A stretch of 64,000 bases of DNA from Prevotella sp. GTDB lineage: Bacteria; Bacteroidota; Bacteroidia; Bacteroidales; Bacteroidaceae. How positions within the stretch are numbered: the first letter of the stretch is position 1; every line of letters begins with the position of its first letter. The stretch lies in contig JAFPWS010000036.1 of NCBI GenBank assembly GCA_017412705.1, positions 1-64,000 on the forward strand, written 5' to 3'. The notes beneath the pieces are model-generated. The model saw only the letters and a program-made list of their open reading frames with translations, did not search any database and was not told the DNA's origin. Position numbers and translations under genes: made by a program. Below are positions 58,819 through 64,000 of the stretch, one piece after another.

Positions 58819-60123
58819 ATGAAACGAATGCTATTACTATTGACTATGCTTTGCACGCTGGCTGCTGTGCAGGCAGAGAATTATCCCTATCGCAGTGACT
58901 ACCTGTGGGTGACGGTGCCCGACCATGCCGACTGGCTTTACAAGACGGGCGAGAAAGCTACCGTCGAGGTACAGTTCTACAAGTATGGCATCCCTCGCGA
59001 CGGACTGGTGGAATGGGAAGCAGGCACCGACCTGCTGCCTGCTGACACCAAAGGTAGTGTCCAGCTGAAGAACGGACGTGCCAAAATCCAGATGGGCACA
59101 GCCAAGAAGCCTTGCTTCCGCGACCTGCGGCTGAAGGTGAAGGTGGATGGTACGACCTACCAGCACCATGTGAAGGTAGGCTTCTCGCCAGAGAAGATCC
59201 AGCCTTTCACACAGGAACCTAAGGACTTCTGGACTTTCTGGCAACAGCAGTTGGAAGAGGCCAAGACGTTTCCCATGCACTATTCCAAGGAGTATGTCAA
59301 GGAGATGTCGAACGATAAGGTGGAGGCCTATCGGCTTAAGATTGAGCTTGATCGCGAGCGTCACTCGTTCTATGCTTATCTGCTGATGCCCCGTGGTGCC
59401 AAGGCTGGCTCGTGCCCCGTGGTGCTGACGCCTCCGGGAGCTGGCGTCAAGCCTATCCGTGATGCTACGACACGCCGCTTCTATCCTGAGAATGGCTTCA
59501 TCCGTATGGCGTTAGACATCCACGGCCTGAACCCTACGCTGAGCGAGGAGGTGTTTGCCGAGATACGTGCCGCCTTCGACAACCACAGCAATGCCTATCT
59601 GCGTCAGGGACTTGAGGATCGCAACCATTATTATATGAAGCACGTTTATCTGGGACTGGTGCGTTGCATTGACATCTTGACCTCGCTGCCTGAGTGGGAT
59701 GGCCGTAATGTCATCATGCAGGGTGGAAGCCAGGGAGGTGCGCTGGCACTCGTCGGCACAGCCCTCGACCCTCGTGTCACGCTCTGCTCTGCCAATCATC
59801 CTGCCCTGAGCGATATGGCTGCAGGCTCAGCAGACCTGACCAGTGGCTATCCGCACTTTACCAGGGAGAGTGGTGCCTACTCGGAAGCATGCCTGAAAAC
59901 GCTGCCTTATTACGATGTGATTAACTTTGCACGCCATATCAAGGTGCCTGTCTACCTGACATGGGGCTTTAACGACAATGTCTGTCCGCCCACTACCAGC
60001 TATGCCGTGTGGAATGTGCTTCAGTGCGAGAAGGAGAGTCTGATTACGCCAATCAACGAGCACTGGACCAGTGATGCCACAGACAAAGGGCAGATGCAGT
60101 GGATGAAGGGTAGGCTGAAGTAA
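58819..60123 (+). CDS. Secreted CE7 acetyl (xylan) esterase
   Basis: 434 aa with a signal peptide (MLLLLTMLCTLAAVQA). After an N-terminal beta domain, the alpha/beta-hydrolase part (AXE1/CE7 family) has nucleophile Ser304 (QGGSQGG), Asp386 (GFNDNVCPP) and His415 (NEHWTSD). CE7 enzymes remove acetyl groups from xylo-oligosaccharides, antibiotics and small esters. ATG at 58819 was chosen for the signal peptide; an upstream frame would begin in the BASS gene. It ends at a bidirectional terminator. As last gene of the partner-switching run it may be a regulated output, releasing acetate. Confidence 0.92.
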   Translation: MKRMLLLLTMLCTLAAVQAENYPYRSDYLWVTVPDHADWLYKTGEKATVEVQFYKYGIPRDGLVEWEAGTDLLPADTKGSVQLKNGRAKIQMGTAKKPCFRDLRLKVKVDGTTYQHHVKVGFSPEKIQPFTQEPKDFWTFWQQQLEEAKTFPMHYSKEYVKEMSNDKVEAYRLKIELDRERHSFYAYLLMPRGAKAGSCPVVLTPPGAGVKPIRDATTRRFYPENGFIRMALDIHGLNPTLSEEVFAEIRAAFDNHSNAYLRQGLEDRNHYYMKHVYLGLVRCIDILTSLPEWDGRNVIMQGGSQGGALALVGTALDPRVTLCSANHPALSDMAAGSADLTSGYPHFTRESGAYSEACLKTLPYYDVINFARHIKVPVYLTWGFNDNVCPPTTSYAVWNVLQCEKESLITPINEHWTSDATDKGQMQWMKGRLK

Positions 60124-60146
60124 TGAATGATAGAGAAACGGCAATG

Positions 60147-60178
60147 AAAAATCCCCGCTGGTTGGCGGGGATTCTTTA
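60147..60178. terminator. Bidirectional terminator between the esterase and tsf
   Basis: Perfect 9-bp stem AATCCCCGC (60150-60158) / GCGGGGATT (60165-60173) with a 6-nt loop. T-rich on both strands (CTTTAT on plus, TTTTC on minus), so it can serve both convergent operons. Confidence 0.85.
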
Positions 60179-60197
60179 TGCGGTATATAATTTCTGA

Positions 60198-61193
60198 TTA
60201 CTCAGCAACCAGCGTGAAGCGCTTGAAGTCTACAATCTTCAGCTCCTTGTCCTGCTGGGCAAGCCACTGGTTAACAGTCTGCTTGTCGCCGTCACCGAAC
60301 TGGAACTCCTGGTCTACCAGGCAGCTCTCCTTCAGGAACTTCTGAACGCGGCCCTTGGCAATACCCTCAATCATAGGCATCTTCAGCTGAGCCTCACCCT
60401 CTGCCTTACCTTCGGCAATGAGCTTGCGAGCCTCGTCAGCCTGCTCCTGAGTCAGCCAACCCTTAGTCATGTTGCTCTCGATGTGGTCCTCGGAGTCAAC
60501 GAGGTTGGGGTTGATGCCAGCCTTCTTCAGCTTGTTGTCAACATACTTCTGAACCTGCTCCAGCTTTGACTTCTCGACAGCGGTCTTGTACTCCTCGTCC
60601 AGAATCTTCTGGTCTACGCTTTGGGCGTCCAATGCTACGGGCTTCATGGCAGCTACCTGCATGGCCAGCTTGTGACCTACCTCGGCAGCATTCTTGTTCA
60701 GCTGTACCATGGTGCACAGCGTGTTCTTACCCATGTGGTTATAAACCTCAATGTTCTCACCCTCGAGTGTGAGGTAGCCGTCGAGCTCCATCTTCTCACC
60801 GGTGATACCAGAGCGCTGTGTGACAGCCTCCTGAGCGGTCTGACCGTTGATGGTCAGTGCCTTGACAGCCTCGATGTCCTTGCACTTGTTGGCAATGGCA
60901 GCGTCGAGGATGCTCTGTGTCAGGGCAATGAAGTCGGCACCGTTGGCCACGAAGTCGGTCTCGCACTTCAGGGCAATCATAGCGGCAAAGCCGTCGACAG
61001 CCTTAACGAGTACGCAACCATTTGAAGTCTCACGGTCACTGCGCTTGGCAGCAATAGCAAGGCCACGCTCACGGAGCAGTTCCTTAGCCTTGTCGAAGTC
61101 GCCCTCAGCCTCGGTCAGAGCCTTCTTTACGTCAGCCAGACCTGCGCCGGTCATAGCGCGAAGCTTCTTGATATCATCAATTGAAATAGCCAT
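60198..61193 (-). CDS. tsf: Translation elongation factor Ts
   Basis: 331-aa EF-Ts, the guanine-nucleotide exchange factor of EF-Tu. The N-terminal UBA-like domain (DDIKKLRAMTGAGLADVKKALTEAEGD) and core motif (IALKCETDFVA) are clear. The core has the extra, partly duplicated segment common in Bacteroidetes, which makes it longer than the E. coli protein (about 283 aa). It follows rpsB after a 43-nt gap, in the common rpsB-tsf order. Confidence 0.97.
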   Translation of the reverse strand: MAISIDDIKKLRAMTGAGLADVKKALTEAEGDFDKAKELLRERGLAIAAKRSDRETSNGCVLVKAVDGFAAMIALKCETDFVANGADFIALTQSILDAAIANKCKDIEAVKALTINGQTAQEAVTQRSGITGEKMELDGYLTLEGENIEVYNHMGKNTLCTMVQLNKNAAEVGHKLAMQVAAMKPVALDAQSVDQKILDEEYKTAVEKSKLEQVQKYVDNKLKKAGINPNLVDSEDHIESNMTKGWLTQEQADEARKLIAEGKAEGEAQLKMPMIEGIAKGRVQKFLKESCLVDQEFQFGDGDKQTVNQWLAQQDKELKIVDFKRFTLVAE

Positions 61194-61236
61194 AATCTTT
61201 TATAACTCTAAATATGATTCTTAATACTTTATTTAA

Positions 61237-62082
61237 TTACTCTGCGGGTGCGGCCTCCTCTGCAGGAGCGGCCTCCTCTGCGGAAGCATCAGTAGCCTTG
61301 CGGGTTCTGCGAGCCTGACGCTTGGGCTTTGCCTCTTCCTCGTCAGCATCTGCCTCAGCCTGGGCGTCAGCAGCCTTCTCGTCAGCCTTCTCAACCTTAC
61401 GCTCCTCGATACCCTCGTTGATGGCAGCGCAGCAAGCAGAGAGGATAATCTCTACTGAATCCTTGGCGTCGTCGTTTGCGGGGATGACGAAGTCGATGTT
61501 CTTGGGGTCAGAGTTGGTGTCTACGATACCGAATACGGGGATACCCAGACGGTTGGCCTCGCGAACGGCAATCTGCTCCTTCAGCACGTCAACGACGAAG
61601 AGGGCAGAGGGCAGACGGTTCAGGTCGGCGATAGAACCGAGGTTCTTCTCCAGCTTGGCACGCTGACGGGTTACCTGCAGCAGCTCGCGCTTTGACAGGT
61701 TGGCGTAGGTACCGTCCTGCATCAGCTTGTCGATGTTCGCCATTTTCTTCACGGCCTTGCGGATAGTCGGGAAGTTGGTCAGCATACCACCCGGCCAGCG
61801 CTCTGTAACGTAAGGCATACCAACGCTCTGAGCCTTCTCGGCGATGATTTCCTTGGTCTGTTTTTTAGTAGCGACGAACAGCACTCTCTTGCCACTCTTG
61901 GCAATCTGCTTCAGTGCATCAGCAGCCTCGTCAATCTTGACTACTGTCTTGTGGAGGTCAATAATATGGATACCGTTACGCTCGGTGTAGATGTACTGAG
62001 CCATTGCAGGGTTCCACTTACGCTTCAGGTGGCCGAAGTGACAGCCGGCCTGCAGCAGTTGGTCAAAATTTGTTCTTGCCAT
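61237..62082 (-). CDS. rpsB: Ribosomal protein S2
   Basis: 281-aa S2. The start MARTNFDQLLQAGCHFGHLKRKWNPAM and the later ERWPGGMLTNF, PVFGIVDTNSDP are typical. The last 55 residues are a low-complexity extension: an acidic part (AQAEADADEEEAK), a basic patch (PKRQARRTRK) and a repeated EEAAPAE. It has no counterpart in shorter S2 proteins and may be disordered on the ribosome. ATG at 62082 was chosen; an upstream in-frame Met adds 21 unlikely residues. A structured leader lies in front. Confidence 0.96.
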   Translation of the reverse strand: MARTNFDQLLQAGCHFGHLKRKWNPAMAQYIYTERNGIHIIDLHKTVVKIDEAADALKQIAKSGKRVLFVATKKQTKEIIAEKAQSVGMPYVTERWPGGMLTNFPTIRKAVKKMANIDKLMQDGTYANLSKRELLQVTRQRAKLEKNLGSIADLNRLPSALFVVDVLKEQIAVREANRLGIPVFGIVDTNSDPKNIDFVIPANDDAKDSVEIILSACCAAINEGIEERKVEKADEKAADAQAEADADEEEAKPKRQARRTRKATDASAEEAAPAEEAAPAE

Positions 62083-62132
62083 TTTTCTTTTCTTGTTTTT
62101 TAATTGTTTACTTTCCTTTTTAATTCTTTGTC

Positions 62133-62205
62133 CAGAATCAACCATTTTGTAGCCGTCGGCCTTTCAGCCTGCGAGTCGAAATGGTTTAGATGCTAAACCG
62201 TCCAG
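62133..62205 (-). promoter_or_regulatory. Candidate S2 leader with competing hairpins
   Basis: On the minus strand GGTTTAG (62193-62199) can pair with CTAAACC (62183-62189), while AACCATTT (62179-62186) can pair with AAATGGTT (62140-62147) and enclose a GGCT-GAAA-GGCC hairpin. The two stems share 62183-62186, so they exclude each other. Placed about 50-115 nt before rpsB, it fits an autogenous r-protein control site. The neighbouring 62205-62250 has repeated GGCT/AGCC blocks. Confidence 0.5.
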
Positions 62206-62251
62206 TATTGGAAGTGGCTAAAAGCCAATGGCTGATAGCCCACAGCCAATT

Positions 62252-62638
62252 TTAACGCTTACTGAACTGGAAGCGACGACGAGCCTTGGGCTGACCGGGC
62301 TTCTTACGCTCAACCTCACGGGCATCGCGGGTCAGGAAACCATGGTCCTTCAGGTTCTTCTTGTCCTCAGCATTGACCTTCACCAGAGCGCGGGCAATGG
62401 CAAGGCGCAGAGCCTGGCTCTGACCAGTGAAGCCACCACCGTCCAGGTTGGCCTTGATGTCGTATTTCTCAGCAACCTCCAGCAGGTTCAGCGGCTGCTT
62501 AACCACATACTGCAGGATAGCAGAGGGGAAATATACTTCTAAGTCTTTCTTGTTGATCGTGATCTTGCCAGTACCCTCTGACAGATAAACGCGAGCTACA
62601 GAGCTCTTGCGACGACCTATTGCATTGATGTATTCCAT
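62252..62638 (-). CDS. rpsI: Ribosomal protein S9
   Basis: 128-aa S9, complete. The N terminus MEYINAIGRRKSSVARVYL and the C terminus KKPGQPKARRRFQFSKR (basic tail that reaches the P-site tRNA) are characteristic, as is GGGFTGQSQALRLAIARAL in the middle. It lies 28 nt after rplM and about 170 nt before rpsB on the same strand. The usual L13-S9 pair is followed by S2 and EF-Ts, the common Bacteroidetes order. Confidence 0.98.
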   Translation of the reverse strand: MEYINAIGRRKSSVARVYLSEGTGKITINKKDLEVYFPSAILQYVVKQPLNLLEVAEKYDIKANLDGGGFTGQSQALRLAIARALVKVNAEDKKNLKDHGFLTRDAREVERKKPGQPKARRRFQFSKR

Positions 62639-62666
62639 CTTAACTCTAAACTTTAAACTTTAAACT

Positions 62667-63134
62667 TTATTTGTACTGGTTGATATCGATAGCCTTGGGC
62701 TTCTGAGCCTCGTGCTTGTGCTCCGTACCCTCATACACGTAGAGGTTGTTCAGCAGCGAGCGACCAAGGGGACCCTTGGGCAGCATACCCTTAACGGCGT
62801 GCTTCAGGATGCGCTCTACGCCGAAAGGCTTCTTGCGCAACTCGGCAGGCGTGTTGAAACGCTGACCACCGGGGTAGCCAGTGTAACGGGTGTAAACCTT
62901 GTCGGTCTCTTTCTTACCAGTGAAAACCACCTTGTCAGCATTGATGATGATAACATTGTCACCACAATCCTGGTTAGGAGTGAAGGTGGGCTTGTACTTT
63001 CCGCGGATGATCTTGGCAACCTTTGAAGCCAGACGGCCTACTACCTGGTCGGTAGCGTCGATGACCACCCATTCCTTCTGCTCACGAGCAGCTTCCTTAG
63101 ATACGGAAACGGTCTTGTAACTTAAAGTGTTCAT
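62667..63134 (-). CDS. rplM: Ribosomal protein L13
   Basis: 155-aa L13. Clear family segments: WVVIDATDQVVGRLASKVAKIIRGK, DCGDNVIIINADKVVFTGKK, and the C-terminal MLPKGPLGRSLLNNLYVYEGTEHKHEAQKP. Length is slightly above the E. coli form (142 aa) by a short N-terminal lead. It is first in the rplM-rpsI-rpsB-tsf run and is preceded by a structured leader of more than 200 nt and a -7 box. Confidence 0.98.
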   Translation of the reverse strand: MNTLSYKTVSVSKEAAREQKEWVVIDATDQVVGRLASKVAKIIRGKYKPTFTPNQDCGDNVIIINADKVVFTGKKETDKVYTRYTGYPGGQRFNTPAELRKKPFGVERILKHAVKGMLPKGPLGRSLLNNLYVYEGTEHKHEAQKPKAIDINQYK

Positions 63135-63149
63135 TTCTTAAAAATTTTA

Positions 63150-63370
63150 CTACTAAAAAACAGTTTTACTTATTTAATTTAATGTACGCGCATAAACCCA
63201 CATCCGAGGTCTAACTCCCGGCTGTTAGTCTAACGCACGCTCCCTACAGAGGAACATTCCCCCTTCGGGACCTTTCGAACCAGCGATTCACGAACCACCA
63301 CGTCCGGCCAAAGACGCCGCTATTCACACCCTGATTCCAACGGGGATTCTAAGTCTCTCCCCAAATCGGA
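63150..63370 (-). promoter_or_regulatory. L13 mRNA leader (candidate L13-Bacteroidia type)
   Basis: Between the -7 box at 63374-63381 and the rplM ATG at 63134 lies about 240 nt with no reading frame and many potential stems, for example GGGGA...TCCCC near 63340 and GGTCCC...GGGGAA near 63270. A structured L13 leader has been proposed for Bacteroidia; position and size here fit. It probably allows L13 to repress its own operon. I cannot check the consensus by eye. Confidence 0.6.
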
Positions 63371-63373
63371 CTG

Positions 63374-63381
63374 CAAAGGTA
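63374..63381 (-). promoter_or_regulatory. -7 box of the rplM operon
   Basis: TACCTTTG on the minus strand. No TTG at the expected -33 position; the upstream DNA is A+T rich. Confidence 0.6.
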
Positions 63382-63522
63382 CGGCTTTTCTTTCTAATAT
63401 CGCGCGGGAGAATGCTACGGAAGTCTAAGATTTATGATTATTTAACTAAGCGGGGCGCGTCTCGTAACATATAACCATATAACCCAACGACCCTCAACCC
63501 CGATGTACAGAGGGCTGGAGGC

Positions 63523-63573
63523 GGGTTATATGTTCCTTGGAGATATAACCCACATATAACCCACCTATAACCC
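63523..63573. repeat. Inverted and tandem ATATAACCC repeats
   Basis: GGGTTATAT (63523-63531) and ATATAACCC (63543-63551) form a perfect 9-bp inverted repeat with an 11-nt loop. ATATAACCC then recurs at 63554 and (as CTATAACCC) at 63565, an 11-bp period. More ATAACC copies occur at about 63468-63486. It lies just beyond the 3' end of the DUF3874-type gene. Confidence 0.75.
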
Positions 63574-63586
63574 AGCCCTCATTGCC

Positions 63587-64000
63587 TCAGGCCACTTTCA
63601 GGGGAATCACTTGGTAGTGGGGGACATTCTTCGGCGAGGTGTGTTCAAAGCCCAGTTCCCTCATGGTTTGTCCCAGACAGACACGAGTGCTGCGATCCAG
63701 CTTCACAGAGGGGTAGTCCTTCTGAATCAGCTTCAGCATCTCCGTAGTGTTCATTGAGCGGGGCTTCTCGCCCTCCTCAGGCTTGCGGAAGCAAACACGC
63801 ACCATCTCCGCCATATCCTTCTGCTCCATGTACTCCATGTTCAGCTCCTGGATGCGGGTCACCTCCTCGTTGTTGAACCAGTAGGGCGCCTTCAGCACCT
63901 GCACTTCGTACAAAAGCTGGGCATAGAGCTGCTCGTAGTTGATGTCGCCTGAGTTGTCAATGAACATCCCCTTGGGAGTGGTCAGGCAGATGTAGCGTCG
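63587..64000 (-). CDS. C-terminal part of a DUF3874/VapE-type protein, cut by the window edge
   Basis: The reading frame is open through 64000, so the true start lies outside. The visible 137 residues begin RRYICLTTPKGMF and continue IDNSGDINYEQLYAQLL, PYWFNNEEVTRIQELN, and end in a small winged-helix-like region (NTTEMLKLIQKDYP...LGQTMRELGFEHT). This matches the end of the DUF3874 domain found in Bacteroidetes proteins related to VapE/primase-helicases, often on integrated elements. It is probably the edge of a small genomic island. No integrase or att site is visible inside the window. Confidence 0.7.
   Translation of the reverse strand, partial: RRYICLTTPKGMFIDNSGDINYEQLYAQLLYEVQVLKAPYWFNNEEVTRIQELNMEYMEQKDMAEMVRVCFRKPEEGEKPRSMNTTEMLKLIQKDYPSVKLDRSTRVCLGQTMRELGFEHTSPKNVPHYQVIPLKVA

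Noticed and set aside
63180..63370. tRNA-like GGTTCGAAAGGTCC sequence upstream of rplM
   Set aside because: The T-arm resemblance has no matching acceptor or anticodon arm; it is better read as part of the L13 leader.

Overview
The window looks like a chromosomal segment of a Bacteroidales bacterium, most likely a Prevotella-type (Prevotellaceae) gut or rumen species. The evidence is the type IX secretion pair porU-porV, TonB-dependent thiamine uptake with PnuT, the rplM-rpsI-rpsB-tsf order, many TTG-N19/20-TAnnTTTG promoters (the Bacteroidetes -33/-7 pattern), few Shine-Dalgarno sites, and a GH13 amylase with a type IX sorting tail. Almost everything is housekeeping or metabolic. No insertion sequence, integrase or CRISPR array was seen. 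Only the extreme right edge (a DUF3874-type gene) and 49.3-50.1 kb (gene remnants) look accessory.

Layout. 0-3.5 kb: end of an rRNA operon (5S), then a divergent set that I infer makes ceramide-type sphingolipids (extended-SDR ketoreductase, AUR1-like PAP2 enzyme, GNAT-fold acyltransferase). 3.5-8.5 kb, minus strand: ispG, purE, a PAP2-like membrane protein, rpoN, a secreted unknown. 8.5-14.4 kb, plus strand: a coupled run of FAH hydrolase, porU, porV, ispF. 14.4-14.7 kb: a candidate structured small RNA with its own promoter and terminator. 14.9-17 kb: two glycosyltransferases. 17-19.3 kb: repeat arrays and a secreted alpha-amylase. 19.4-26.4 kb: comF-recX-prmC, ribD, RNase H, argS, a PAP2 phosphatase fused to an outer-membrane barrel. 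26.5-30.1 kb: a TPP-riboswitch thiamine salvage operon.

30.7-39.9 kb is one long minus-strand run: iorA, iorB, aminotransferase, porin, SSS symporter, two phenylacetate-CoA ligases and an ACT protein. It fits interconversion of aromatic amino acids and arylacetates, including import of arylacetates. 40-43.1 kb: pyrE, an SRPBCC protein, argH and a four-cysteine lipoprotein. 43.2 kb: tRNA-Leu. 43.6-49.3 kb: an envelope cluster (OmpA/TPR lipoprotein, cysteine-less thioredoxin-fold lipoprotein, AsmA-like protein with a Lys/Ala tail, outer-membrane barrel). 50-51.6 kb: yifB. 51.8-54 kb: nrfHA for nitrite ammonification. 54-60.1 kb: a partner-switching unit in which a SpoIIE phosphatase/HATPase fusion and a STAS protein flank an SLC13 transporter, followed by a BASS transporter and a CE7 esterase. 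60.2-63.4 kb: tsf, rpsB, rpsI, rplM with two structured leaders.

Strongest leads for new biology: the promoter-to-terminator RNA gene at 14.4-14.7 kb; the transporter-containing partner-switching operon; the self-contained arylacetate/aromatic amino acid cluster; the sphingolipid set; mutually exclusive hairpins before rpsB; and three loci of 22-bp-period intergenic repeats. Functions are assigned by reading motifs and context; no database search was run.
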